From contig CM051460.1 in NCBI GenBank assembly GCA_028095005.1, forward strand, positions 283,690,238-283,754,237: a stretch of DNA of 64,000 nucleotides. Direction: 5' to 3'. Position numbers and translations under genes: made by a program. The notes beneath the pieces were generated by a model. That model ran no database searches and was not told the DNA's origin. It saw only the letters and a program-made list of their open reading frames with translations. The stretch is from Rhynchospora pubera. Taxonomy: Eukaryota; Streptophyta; Magnoliopsida; Poales; Cyperaceae. Shown here piece by piece: positions 1 to 12,029 of the stretch (within the stretch, counting starts at the first letter, position 1; each line of letters starts with the position of its first letter).

Positions 1-291
1 ACATTAGTAAACCGTAATGTGATTTATATGACCTCTCATTGCTTATGTAATAGACTAATCAAGCTTTGCTCGATATTTGAATTACAATTAAATATTCAAA
101 TATGTTATTAATTATTGAATTTGCAAAGATTAACATACCTAATATTTTTTTAGTGATGATGGAAATAATGAAATATCATGTTTATATTTTTACTTTGTGG
201 GTACTAATTTAAATCGAGTTGGTATTAAAATTGAAGTTTACTGCGTGATGTATTTTTTTATATATATATATCAATGTCAATATTTTTCTTA

Positions 292-441
292 GGGTGCGTT
301 TGGATATGTGTGGGAAGAAGGAAAGAAGGGAAGAAGTATTAGGAAGTGTGTAACTTTGTGAAGAATTTGGATTGTTTATAATTTTTTTTCTTCTTCTTCC
401 TTCTTCTTCTTCTTCTTTCTTCCAACAATCCAAACGCACCC
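292..441. mobile_element. Tourist-like MITE (GGGTGCGTTTGGAT family)
   Basis: The ends are GGGTGCGTTTGGAT and ATCCAAACGCACCC-type inverted repeats, and a TTA target duplication lies on both sides (289-291 and 442-444). The 150 bp interior is purine-rich on one arm and pyrimidine-rich on the other, so it can fold on itself. Its size, ends and 3 bp duplication fit PIF/Harbinger-derived Tourist MITEs. At least eight relatives occur in the window. Confidence 0.8.
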
Positions 442-444
442 TTA

Positions 445-3210
445 AATAATGAAAAATTTTGCGTGAATCGAGTAATTTCACACTAAAGAGAGAAAAGAGA
501 GTAAAAAAACATTTGAAATTGAAAAATTTAATCGCGACTTAAATGATAAAATATTGAAATGTACATTGGTGATAGCTCCAAAATTAAAAGTTTAATTTTT
601 ACAGTTAATGTTCAACATCAGATATGTCTGCAACGGGGTCTTTCTCGTCGTCAACATAGTATCAATTATCTTCAATTATGGATTCATAAAAATCAGATGT
701 ATTGTCGTAATGGATAAATGGAAGAGGAAACAGACCTAAAATATGATGTTTATTCATAATAATTGCTACAATTTTTTCGGAATTGCTTAAGACCATCCTC
801 TTGATTCCATCATTCCCATCATCCCTCATCTCTTTCCAGTGCCTCATTAATGACGCGTGAATCTTTCTCTCATTTTCAAAAATGCAATTAATAACGCGTT
901 TTTATCATCCCTCATCCGCTCATAACTTCCTTGTACTCTCCCGTGAATAAAATCCAGCATTATCTAGCGCCCTTCTGTTTCGTTCCCCTTTTCCGTCCTT
1001 CTGTATATATAATTTCAACAGTTATATATTAACAATTAATATATATATAAATGTTGAAGTTATATATGTAACCGTTGAAGTTATATATGTAGTTGTTGTA
1101 GTTAATATAAATAATTGTTGTAGTTTTGATACTAACTGTTGTAATTAATATGAATAGTGGTTGTAGTTGGAATATTAACAATTCTAGTTAATATTAGTAA
1201 TTGTAATAGTTTAGATATATACTTATTGTTGTAGGTTAGAAATGGAAAATATGGGAGGAAGAAAAATAGAAGAGACCGAAATAGAAAAGGATGAGAGAAA
1301 GAGAAACATGAGGATGATAGAAATGATGGATCTTGGAAATTATCCTTATCAGTCCCACAATTATTTTAAGACTTTAAAGGCCGAACTTAATGTGTGCCCT
1401 GAATGTTGTTAAGAACTCGTTAATTGTTATCCGAGACTCCTTGAAACCAAATTGTGGATTGTATTTGACTTGGATCATGCAACGCATGTATAAACCTGAA
1501 TATGAGAGTCTCGACTTTCCATAAATTATATGTCTAAAAACAAATTTAGATTAGTTTTTTTATAATAAAATCATATTTTAGGAACTACAAAAGTTCCACT
1601 TAACAAATAAAGTAACCATTTGTGCAATTTAAAACCCGAAGGATAAAGACCACCATTAAAGAATAAAAGAGGAATCAGAAAGGAAACTGAAAAATTAAAG
1701 GAAAGAAAATACAAAAAAAATTAATTGATTCCTTCGGACTGGTATAGAAATTTAAAAGCTGATATATATTGACAAAGAAAACGTTTAACAATTATTACCA
1801 TTAAAAAGGAATAACATGCATAGAGTTAGGACATTTTCAAATCCCACCATTAAATGTATTAAAATTAGTTAAATTGTCCATAAGATCAACATCAATGGGT
1901 GGACAGCCATAAGTATTAGCATAAATGGTAATAGCTGACGTCTGTTAAAGTTCCCTGATATAGCTTGTCACCTGTAAAAAATTAAAAGCATCACCAAATG
2001 TAATTATTAAATAAGCAACACACAATAATATCAGTGTCCAAAAATTTTAGAAGAGGCCACTGACGGATGGAGATGTATACCATTTTGGATTTAACCAACA
2101 TAATCCAACTTTGAACATCGTGCTCTTCTGATTACTGATCACATCAAAGAAATAAACATGCTATTTTGAACATTTATTATTGTGTTTTTAGCATTAAAAT
2201 AAAGCCTACAAAATTTTAGGCTTTTATCCAATTTATCCATCAATTAATCTAACATGATGCAATCATGAGGAAACAATAATTTTAAGAACTCAATGTGATT
2301 GTATTTATTGAAAATTGGGCTGAAAGATGAGGCCTTATCTAAGATATGAGTTCCTCATCAGTCACCACCATCCGTCCTTTCTCCCACATTATGCTAAAAA
2401 CAAATTAGTTAATTTATCAAAATGAACATTCTGGAAATTTATCCAATTGATTACCCATTTATCAGTTGAAGAGAAAAATCTATGAAATAAAGAAAAGGCA
2501 AAATAAGGTTCATAGCTCGATTAGGTTAGACAGACTGAATTGACCAAGTTCAGCCATCATTAATCTAATTTGAAAAACTAAATCTGTAATACAAAGCTAA
2601 AATAGTAAAACTTATCAATTTGCTAAAATGCCATACCTCAAGAATCCACATGAACTGGTACGTATTCAATACAGTCCCTATAATGATATCATCCACCATG
2701 ACATTGTTGTTGGTGTTAACATCATCTTAACATGATAGTTCCTTCTCTCTCCAGATGGCATGCACCTCATGTCCGAACCTCTGCGTAAAGGTTGAATCTT
2801 GTAAGGTTGTGGTGATGCCATGAGCGAATGCAAGAAGGGCAGTATAATAGCACCATAATCAATGGCACTGAAGAAATCCAAATCAATAATCAAATGAAAT
2901 TAAAGAAGGGGAGTAATACCTTGATGCAGACATCCTTGTTGCCTTGTCCTCTTTGCTAAGCACCTTGACTTTAGTTCGAACCATTAAATGCAGTGGAGCT
3001 GATTAGATATCTATGTCCGCATAGAAAGAGCTTCGGCAATTGCCGCCGCAAGGACACAGTTATTGTGGGAGGTGGTCAAAATTAGGAGGTGTGATGAAGG
3101 ATCAAGCATAGCGAAGAGGTACAATGGAGAGGCATCATTGCCACTGGTAAAATAAATTTTTCAAATGAAAATGTCTGTGACCAAAAATAAAAGCATTGGC
3201 AATGTATAAA
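445..3210. other. Intergenic, no gene supported
   Basis: This stretch is AT-rich. Positions 1010-1220 hold a degenerate simple repeat built on GTTGTAGTTAATAT. On the minus strand around 2650-3010 there are two short exon-like open stretches joined by plausible splice sites, one opening with codons for MVRTKVKVLSKEDK. I do not recognise the product, so this could be a captured gene fragment. Nothing else is supported. Confidence 0.4.
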
Positions 3211-3614
3211 GAGATGGGCTAAAATCAGCCACGACTGACGGATGCAATCGTCAGCTACGATCAGATCTCAATTTTCGTGATTCTAACAGTCGATCCGAAC
3301 CGTTCAATGTGTTCTCCATATTGAAATCTCATTGGAGACAAAATTTTATATTTTTATGAAATTATTTAGTATTTGTTTGATATTTTACAAAATTCTTAAT
3401 CTAAACAATTCTGGACCCTTAAATAACTATGATTTTTAAAAATCTCAAAAAAATAGTAAATAAAATCAGAAAAATGTAAAATTTGGTCTCCAATGAGATT
3501 TCAATATGGAGAACACATTGAACGGTTCGGATCGACTGTTAGAATCTCAAAAATTGAGATTTGATCGTAGCTGACGGTTGCATCCGTCAGTCGTGGCTGA
3601 TTTTAGCCCATCTC
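3211..3614. mobile_element. Full-length hairpin MITE
   Basis: The two halves are near-perfect inverted copies. The left arm opens with GAGATGGGCTAAAATCAGCC and the right arm closes with its complement. The 404 bp element has an AT-rich centre. A target duplication is not clear (ATAAA-like on both sides, offset by one base). The interior resembles the element at 62434-62832, so both belong to one foldback family. Confidence 0.75.
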
Positions 3615-3707
3615 AATAAACTAATTAATGAGACCAAAATAAAAGGAATCGATGATGCTCCAAATGCAAAGTGGAACTTTTTAAAAAATGTTGGCAAATG
3701 AAAATTT

Positions 3708-3804
3708 ACATGGTCCTTGCTGGTATAGTGTTGGCAATAATCAACAGCATTTATTAGTTGCTGGGAATACCTAAGTGCCAACACTATACCAGCAAGGACC
3801 ATGT
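3708..3804. repeat. Perfect 29 bp inverted repeat (hairpin)
   Basis: Positions 3708-3736 and 3776-3804 are exact reverse complements, separated by 39 bases. The arms contain GGTCCTTGCTGGTATAGTG. The repeat sits just beyond the MITE at 3211-3614 but is not part of it. It could be a small foldback element, a local inversion-duplication, or a small-RNA hairpin. Confidence 0.85.
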
Positions 3805-5315
3805 ATACCTGTATAATATCAATTCATGAATTTTTAAAACCACTATTGTTACCGTCAATTACTCTGAATTACTTTCTATTAAACAATATTCATAACTACT
3901 ATGAACCAATAAACCAAGTTAATGACACGTCTCTGATGCTTTTGAAGCACAATTTGATTAAAAAATTAAATTTGAGCACTAATTCATATATAAAAAAGAT
4001 AACCTTCAGAAGATGCACTGAGGCATTTGTGATCAAACGATATACTCCAATAAATGCTCATAAGAAATGACCATTGACTTTTTTTTTCATAAGCTTCCCC
4101 TCAAGCATTTCAGTCAATTTAATAATAACAATTGCATAAAAAGAGGAACATAATTTTCCTTTCCAAATAAAAAGAATCATATTAGGAAAAAGAAACCTAA
4201 ATGAAAAAAATAATGATTAAAAACAATAAAACCTGATATTACCTGAAATTAATAGTTGTTAATTTTAATTCACACCATTTTGTATGTGGTAATGGAGAGT
4301 AGCAGAGGACGGGTTGGCAGAGGAGTAAGAGGCGGAGCCGGAGCGTCGAGTGGAGAGGGAATAAGGAGGAACAAAAGGAAGGAAAGAGAGGGAGGTATTG
4401 CAGCTGCGCATCTTCCTGTATCGCTAGCTGGCCTTTTTTTCCCCTGCTATAAGGAAAAATTCTGAAGATGGCGATTCCAAAAGGTAGTGCCAAAAAATTA
4501 TGTACAAAAAATTTTGCAAGTATGCATAAAACAGATGTTAATCATGAAACGTAAGGGAACTCAACACAAAACAACACAGAGTACATCGCCGGCACTCGTC
4601 CTCTCCCTCTCTTCCTGTTGCTCTGCCTTGTTTGATTTTCTTCTCTCTTCTTGGTGCTCTCCGACCCCAAACCCTAGACTGGAGAAAGAGAGAGGCGAAG
4701 AGGCGTTTGTCTTAGAAAGAGTAACTTACGGAGAGGCCTGATTCTCAGAATTAAGAACAAAGAAGAATTGCTAGTGTCGTGAATTTAATGTCGTGTTAGA
4801 ACTCAGAAGCGTGCAGAGTGCAAACTCAACATTAAGATGTGGGACCAGTTGGAGTAGGCACACAAAGAGACGGAGATGAGATGGATTTCAGAATAGATTA
4901 AAAGGGACGCATAGTTCAAAAAAAAAATAATGGGTTGCCGAAAAAACTCTTTTTGGTGAATCGGGTGAATACTATGAGCGATAAAACTCGGAACACACAC
5001 ATTTACAGAGTTTACGTTGCACAAATAAAAAATACTAAATCTTGTTGCACAAAATATTGCCGTGTCGGGCTCTGATTTAACAAAGTAATCTTCGATACCC
5101 ACGCCTTTTATAATACTGATGAATGATACGACCTTTATATTTGTTCTTTTTTAAAAATAAAAAAACTCTTGCACGCTCCAAAATAGATTCTTTTTGTAGA
5201 GTTTGAGATCATTTGCCAATAAATTAACTCCCTCAGTTTCTTCATTATTTGTAATTTTGTAGTATATATACCGATAGTGATTACAAGTATCTCATATCTC
5301 TAACTATCAGTAATT
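3805..5315. other. Intergenic, possible decayed gene start
   Basis: No protein family is recognisable. Positions 4290-4740 are more GC-rich and CT/GA-rich than their surroundings. They include a telo-box-like AAACCCTAG at about 4670, as often seen in plant 5' leaders, but no coding exon could be linked to it. The rest is AT-rich and featureless. Confidence 0.35.
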
Positions 5316-5324
5316 TTTTTTTAA

Positions 5325-5716
5325 GGGAAAATTGGATAAGTGCCACTTCAAAACCACAAAATTAGAAAATACCACCTCAAGACAAAACCTTAGCATAATG
5401 CCACTCTAAAATCAATTTATTAAGATATTTGCCACTTCTACCGTATGAAACCTCTCCAAAATTCAGTATTTTGTTATTTTGACCAAAATGCCCTTATTTC
5501 CATTGTTTCTTATTTTCCTTTGTGAATCTCTCCCTCCATTCACGATGTTTCTGCCTCAACCGTCACAACAGAATCCTGGTGTCACACGTGCTCCAGCAAT
5601 AGCCATTACTCGATCGCCGCTGCTCCGTCTCTGTTCCACCGCCCCTTACTGCTCCGTAGTCGTTCCGCCGTCGCTCACGACTGAACTCTAGATGTCTTGT
5701 CGCAATAGCACCAATA
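5325..5716 (+). repeat. Left TIR of the MULE
   Basis: It aligns in reverse complement with 8823-9195 along its whole length, including the shared words AGCATAATGCCACTCTAAAA and TCACACGTGCTCC. Short open frames here are by-products of the repeat and are not genes. Confidence 0.8.
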
Positions 5717-7081
5717 GAAAGATTAAAGTAGAGGAGAATAATTAGGCCATGATTTATTTCATGTGTACCTCTCCTCCCTTTGGTTTTTATGACGATTGTA
5801 AGCCATTTGTGACCCAATTTAGTGCCGAAAAGTAAATAGTTGAAGCTAGATGCTTATGTATACTATTATTCCCATTTTACTTTTGTTGTTCGTTGAATTG
5901 TAATGGACATGGAAATCAGTGAAGCTACTAGGAACCTAGGAGGTGTACTTGTAGTGAACATAGAAATTTGTAAACTAACAATTTGCTTTGATTATTTGTC
6001 ATAGAAATTAAAAATCTTGTCCCCATTTCAATGTTCAGCAAAATGAATCTATGCAGTAACTAACCTGGTGCTAGTGTAGACAAATTGCAATGCTGAAAGT
6101 ATAGTTTAGTATATTAACAAAAAAAATTTACAATGATGAAAGTATAGATTAATACTAGTATAGATTTGGAAATGTATGTCTTTGCCTGTTCTCAATTGAT
6201 TTACAGAAAAGGTTGGTATAGTGATACTGGTGCCATCGAAACTTAGCAGTGCAGTTAAGGGATGATAAGGAACGAAAAAAAATTGCTTCTATCTCTTCTG
6301 TTTTTCTTTTCCTCTTTGGTGATTCGGCCATAGGCCATAGCGCAGTTCGTGGCACCGACTTTTCAACTCTGCTAACGGTACAACACTCCATATCTGAGTT
6401 GTCGGCGTTCGTGGCACCGTTCGGTTACTGTCAACATTTGTTGGCCCTAAAAAAAACTTTGATTGGTTACTGTTGTATCACCAGGTTTGCACATTTGAGA
6501 ATAAATTTGTCCAATTAAGTATGTTTTTAAATGTTAAAATCTTTTGTGACTTTAAGTTGATAACAAAGGTTTTTAAATGTTAAATATTCTCAGACATTTT
6601 ATTTCATCATCCTCTTCTTCGAAAATAATAAGATTGCTACAATCCATCTTAATCGAGCCGAATGAATAAAAAATAATTGATTGAGGCTGTCTTGCCTTCT
6701 AATGGCATCTCTCAAAGAAAAATAAAAAAATAATAAAATGAGAAAACTTAAATTAAAGATCATGTACAGGAGAAGCTACGTAGATAAATTGGCTTCTAAT
6801 TTCGTTCCATTATACCACTTTTATAGTTCTATTACACCGGTACAACAGTAAATGCAAAAATTATCAATTTTTGTTCAGCACACGAAATCAGATTAAGTTA
6901 TTTCTTTTTTCTCAAATGCAACAGTAATGTTTGCAATTAATTAAAGAAAAAGAGGAACTTAAAGAGGTAAAGCAAGGAATGCCAATGTAAGCTTCATCGT
7001 ACATCTTTCTCCTCTTCTCTGTACGCCACCGCCCACTTCCTCACACACAAAGACTGGCCCCACTCTTCTCTACTCTCATCT

Positions 7082-8638
7082 CCTTTAAACTTAAGTGAGG
7101 AGGAAACACAAAATTTTGCAAACATTCTCTGTTGCAAAATTGGAAAACTCCCTCTCAAATACTTGGGCTTACCTTTACATTGGAAATCCCTAAGTAGAGG
7201 AGACTGGAATGAAATGATAGATAAGGTAAAAGCCAAGCTCCCTATTTGGAAAGAGAAAATGCTTTCTCTTGGGGGCAGATTGATCTTAATTAACTCTACT
7301 CTCTCTGCAGTTCCCCTTTATTTTCTCTTAATGTTCAAAGCTCCTCAATGGGTAATCTTAGCTTTAGATAGAATAAGAAGGAGATTTCTTTGGGGAGGAA
7401 ATAACTGCAATAGAGCCAGTTATAACCTCGCTAGATGGGATTCTATAAACAGAAACAAAATTCATGGCGGTTGGGGTATTCTCAATTTGAAGCAAATGAA
7501 TTTGGCCCTGCTTGGTAAATGGACTTGGCATACACTTTTCAACTCTAAGAAAAGTATTTGGTTAGACATAGTTCGTTGTAAGTATAATTTAAACTGCTCC
7601 TCTAATACCTCTCATTTCTGGTCTACTGTCCTAGAGCTGAAACAGCTAGTTAAGATAGGTGGTAGCATTGAAATTGGAAATGGCAGTATCACCTCTTTTT
7701 GACATGACAGGTGGTATGAGGATGATTGTATGGCAAGTAGATTCTCCATTCTTTTTGAAAAAAACAAAAGAGACCATTTTTCAATTGCGCAAATTTGGTC
7801 CAACGGTAACTCTAATTTTAGACTAAATAGAGGGGCTTCTCTGTTGCTAAGAGAAGAAAAATCTCAAGCCATAGCTTTACTAAGAAGTATTAACTTCACA
7901 AATGCAGAAGACAGTTTTACCTGGCTTTGGGATAAGTCTGGACTGTACACTGTAAAGTCTATGTACAACTTCTTGAACAATGGTGGCATTAGTGTAGATT
8001 TAAATAATACTGTCTAGAAGTTAAAAATACCTCTTAAGTGCAAACTTTTTTTGTGGCTAGCACTAGATAATAAAATACTTACTAGGGATAACTTAATTCA
8101 TAGAGGGTGAAGAAGGTTGCAATGCCTGTAGCTTTTGCAACCAAGAGGAATCTGTAGATCACTTGTTTATTCATTGCTCTTTTGCTTCCACCTTTTGGAA
8201 TGCTGTGATATATAGTGTACCTCTAGGTTATCCTATCAATCTCTCTTCTTTAAATAACTTTTGGGCCTCTGTATCTCTCCTTGAGAGGGATAAGAACATT
8301 TATTTCAAAACTCTTTGTGCTGCCTGGCTTTGGGTAAGCTGGAATGAAAGGAATAAAAGGACTTTCAATAGTAATAGTAACAATTTTGGCCAAAGTTCTT
8401 ATTCCATAACTTTGGCAGCATTACACTTATTCCAACTTTGGACAGGTAATAGAGCTAGAATAGAGCAAAAAGTAAGAAGAGGAGCGGTTAACAGCACAAG
8501 TAATGCAAGCAATACAGTCAACTCCACAAGTACAAGTCAGAGAGGAACTGCTGAGGTTGGCATTCCTACTAGAACCAGAACAGAAGATGTTGCAGTTTCG
8601 GACTCTGAGGATGAAGACCTTTTGGGTTGAAGTCTGAC
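7082..8638 (+). pseudogene. Decayed L1-type LINE, 3' part of reverse transcriptase ORF
   Basis: The translation carries the C-terminal signature of plant non-LTR reverse transcriptases: KIGKLPLKYLGLPLHWKS, LPIWKEKMLSLGGRLILINS and PLYFLLMFKAP. Farther on come the zf-RVT region (FTWLWDKSGLYTVKSMYNFL) and a Cys/His-like end (HLFIHCSFASTFWNAV). The reading frame is broken by stops near 7700, 8015 and 8110, so the protein is dead. The endonuclease and the catalytic YxDD part are missing. The LINE lies inside the MULE. Its 3' end appears to be the short A-run at about 8818-8824, which abuts the inner edge of the MULE right TIR. I did not find its 5' end or target duplication. Confidence 0.85.
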
Positions 8639-8822
8639 AGTTGAAATTTTGCTGAATCTTTATTTTCTTTTGTATTAGATGGGAAGTTTGTTGCTACTTC
8701 CCTACTTTGTTTTTCTTTTCTTTTCTTTTCACTAATCACCACTGGTGATTACCCCTGTTATTTGTGAATTTTGCATCAGTAAAGTATGCTGGCAACCCTC
8801 TTGGGTTGCTTCTTTTCAAAAA

Positions 8823-9195
8823 AATTGGTGTTATCGCAACAAGCTATTTGGGGTTCTATCGTGAGCAACGATGGAGTAGTAAGGGGCAGTGGAACGACGA
8901 CGGAGCAGCGATGACCGACTACCGACGGTCGCTGGCGGAGCACGTGTGACGCTAGGATGAGTTGTGACGGCTGAGGAAGAAATTATGAACAGAGATAAAA
9001 ATTCAGAAAATAAATAATGAAAATAAGGGTATTTTGGTCAATACAACAAAATATTGTATTTGAGAGAGGTTCATACGGTAGGAGTGGCAAATATCTAAAT
9101 AAATTGATTTTAGAGTGGCATTATGCTAAAGTTTTATTTTAGGATGGCATTTTTCTAATTTTGTAATTTTAGGGTAGTACTTATCCGATTGCCCC
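8823..9195 (-). repeat. Right TIR of the MULE
   Basis: This is the reverse-complement partner of 5325-5716. The inner boundary coincides with the A-rich tail of the LINE. The outer end is followed by the TTTTTTTAA duplication. Confidence 0.8.
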
Positions 9196-9356
9196 TTTTT
9201 TTAATGTTATAAGATTGAGAAAAGAGTTTTATCATGAAATTAGTTTCTTATTGATTGGATGTTAATTACATAATGTTACACGAGCGTATTTATAGGCAAA
9301 AGGAAAACAACAGTAAAACAATTTAACCATTATTGTTTTCTAACGGTTAGTCGGCT

Positions 9357-9770
9357 AGGGTTCTCCAAAATGACACGATACGAGTACGGAATTAGCACGA
9401 CACGATCGTGTTATCGTGTCGTATCATAATCGTGCGTGTTGAAAATTTTAAAAAATTAACACTATTTGACACGACATGACTAACACGCAACACGACACAT
9501 ACACGCACTAACATGACAACATGAATTTAATTTTTAACATTACCAAAAATAGCATCAAAGATAAGAAAAGTTTTTAATTTTTTTCTCCATTTTAATATTT
9601 TAACAGCTTTTAATAAATTATTACTAAAAATAAAGAAAAATTTCTGACACGACACGACACAATCGTGTTGTGTCAGAATGCATGTCGTGTTGCTTCTTCT
9701 CACAACTCAGCACGACACAATACGACACAATTAAAAAAATAGTTCGACACACATGATTAGATAACACTAT
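9357..9770. repeat. CACGACACGA-rich repeat, probably hAT-like
   Basis: Many copies of GACACGACACGA and its complement GTGTCGTGTCG cluster at both ends of an AT-rich core. This is the pattern of subterminal repeats in non-autonomous hAT elements. Exact termini and an 8 bp duplication were not found. A related sequence lies at 28860-29380. Confidence 0.45.
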
Positions 9771-10019
9771 AGTCGGTAAAGAGAAAAAAAACCATTTTCA
9801 ACGGTAAAAGAGGTTGGAGGGCTTTTCTATAAAAATACTAATGATGAATAATATTTCCTAAAAGACAATTTGAGAAGAAAGTTTCGATGCATATAGTCAC
9901 GAATCCCTCTGTTTTATTAGGATTTTAAACACACAGAACATGCGAAAGTGTCTATGTAGAAGGATAAATCTGAAAGATGAATATAAGGTTATATAAGAAA
10001 TGCCGATCATCATATCTTG

Positions 10020-10052
<33 letters not shown>

Positions 10053-10187
10053 CAAAGCTAACCTTATAGAAAAATTGAAATTAAAAATAAAAAACCAGGG
10101 GTCTCAAAGCTAATTCCAAAACCCACCTAATACCAACCACACACCGTTTAAAATAAATAATAAGAGAAGTAAATATTGAACCACCAC

Positions 10188-10876
10188 TAGGGTGAAAATG
10201 GAGCGGATAATCTCCGCTCCGAATCGGATCCGCAAAATAGCGGATATAGATAATACATCTGTATCCGATCGGATACAGATGCGGATTCGAATTTTTTTAA
10301 ACTGATATGAATACAGATATAGAAAACAATATTAGTGCGGATACGGATATTTATCTATATCTGTATTTCTATACAAAACGGATATTCATTTTGTATATGG
10401 TAATGGCGCACTTTTTAAAAATAGCATCATATTTGACATATAGCTATTTTAATTATATAGCATCAGAATTTGACTATTATTTTTTTTACTGTAATATAAT
10501 GCCAATTCTTGTATAAATTTTATTAAAGTTTGTTTTCTATGATGTCACAATATGTGTGAATAAGTTTTTTTTTTTTGCCAGTCTTTCTCTTTTTTTGAGT
10601 TCATTCCATACTAGTCATAAAAAAGTAAACATTACACTCTTCCAACAATCGAATATTGTATTTTGTTTAATATAAAATAAATTGAACAAAATATTATCCG
10701 TATCCGACAAAATATATCCGTATTCGTATCCATATCCGACAATATCCAAACCGCATCCGTATCCGTTAAACATCCGCGCCATATCCGTATCCGAACATAT
10801 CTGTATCCAAAAAAAATTTAGATATGATTATAATATGACTACTATCCGCTCCGTATCCGTTCTGTTTTCACCCCTA
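10188..10876. mobile_element. Non-autonomous hAT-like element
   Basis: The ends are TAGGGTGAAAATGGAGCGG and, in reverse, TAGGGGTGAAAACAGAACGG. Dense GGATACGGAT/ATCCGTATCC subterminal repeats lie at both ends around an AT-rich core. The flanking 8-mers ACCACCAC (10180-10187) and CCAACCAC (10877-10884) match at 6 of 8 positions. No transposase is present. Short open frames here are made of the repeat units and are not genes. Confidence 0.65.
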
Positions 10877-11188
10877 CCAACCACCATCCCATCGAGACCC
10901 CTCGGTCCATACAATTATTAAAACGAAATAAAGAAATGCAAAAGTTTGGATCATACAATTTAGTGGAAATGGCATATCTCTTGGATTAGTGATCAGATTC
11001 CTGGAATCCGATTCAAGATTGGATCGGATTCTGTTCTGAAATCCGATCCTACAATAATAGTTTTAAAATTTGAATTTTTTTCATTTATTTCTAAAATTCG
11101 AGTGAACAGTAAAATTATATTTAATGTTTTCCGGCACTATACAACTAGTTTCTCCTTTTTAGTAAAAATCGTCAATCACACATATTGA

Positions 11189-12026
11189 TAGGGTTGAAAA
11201 CAGATCGGATAAACTCCGGTCCGATCCACATCCGTATTCGAAAAATAGCAAATACGGATATTAGTATCCGGATCCAAACGGATCCGGATGTGGATATGGA
11301 TTTTTTAAGCGGATACGGATACAAATATGATAACAAATATTGGTCCGGACTCGGATACGGATAAAATCCGGATCCGAAATGTTTTTTTAAACGGATATCC
11401 GAATGGGTTCTCTCTGGCTCCGACTGTTAGTAACTATTACTGGTCCGTTCTCACCGTGAGCAAAATACCTTTCACTGGGAATAGAACCCAAGTGAACCAT
11501 TTATAATGCAACACCCAACGCCACTAGACAAAGCAATAACTTTGTGCTATAGTTGATCTAGGTAAATATATATACTGGTTCAAATCACTAAATTTAACTA
11601 AATTACGTAATAAAAATAAAAAGAAGGATAATAGTTGTTAATTATTTTGTTTAACTAAATTACGTAAAAATAAAAAGAAGGATAATAATTGTTAATTATT
11701 TTGTTTAAAAAAATTATTCAATTAATATTACGGATCATATGGTATAATTAATAGAGATAATAAATAATGATTAATAATGTTTATAATAATATTATTAATT
11801 TATACATATTTCATAGTATTTTTGATAAAATATTGTTATAACGAGATCATTATTTTTTTAATTTATAGATATTTTCTTAATTATCCGAAATATATTCGTA
11901 TTCGATAATATCCGATCCGTATCCGTATTCGAACATGTTCGTATTCGTATTCGTATCTGAAAAAAATACGGATGCGGATATAATTTGACCACTATCCGAT
12001 CCGTACCCGGTCCGTTTTCATCCCTC
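11189..12026. mobile_element. Second hAT-like element with ATCCG repeats
   Basis: It starts TAGGGTTGAAAACAGATCGG and ends with GGTCCGTTTTCATCCCT, with the same subterminal TCCGTATCC words as the element at 10188. No target duplication is visible. Within it, a segment near 11595-11705 contains a short direct duplication (AACTAAATTACGTAA with the following bases). Confidence 0.5.
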
Positions 12027-12029
12027 ACA

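Larger units (their letters stand above)
5325..9195. mobile_element. Mutator-like element (MULE) with long TIRs
   Basis: The termini are imperfect inverted repeats of about 390 bp: left 5325-5716, right 8823-9195. They start GGGAAAATTGGATAAG on the left and, read in reverse, GGGGCAATCGGATAAG on the right. A 9 bp direct repeat TTTTTTTAA flanks them (5316-5324 and 9196-9204). It is low-complexity but of the length typical of Mutator. The TIRs carry spaced TGCCAC words near the tips and a GC-richer inner part. No transposase is visible. The interior holds a decayed LINE, so this copy is non-autonomous. Confidence 0.8.

Noticed and set aside
4239..4741. Overlapping ORFs on both strands
   Set aside because: They are open because of CT/GA-rich sequence; there is no domain and no splice-supported extension.
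10307..10921. Small ORFs on the plus strand
   Set aside because: They translate the ATCCGTATCC subterminal repeats and AT-rich core of a hAT-like element.
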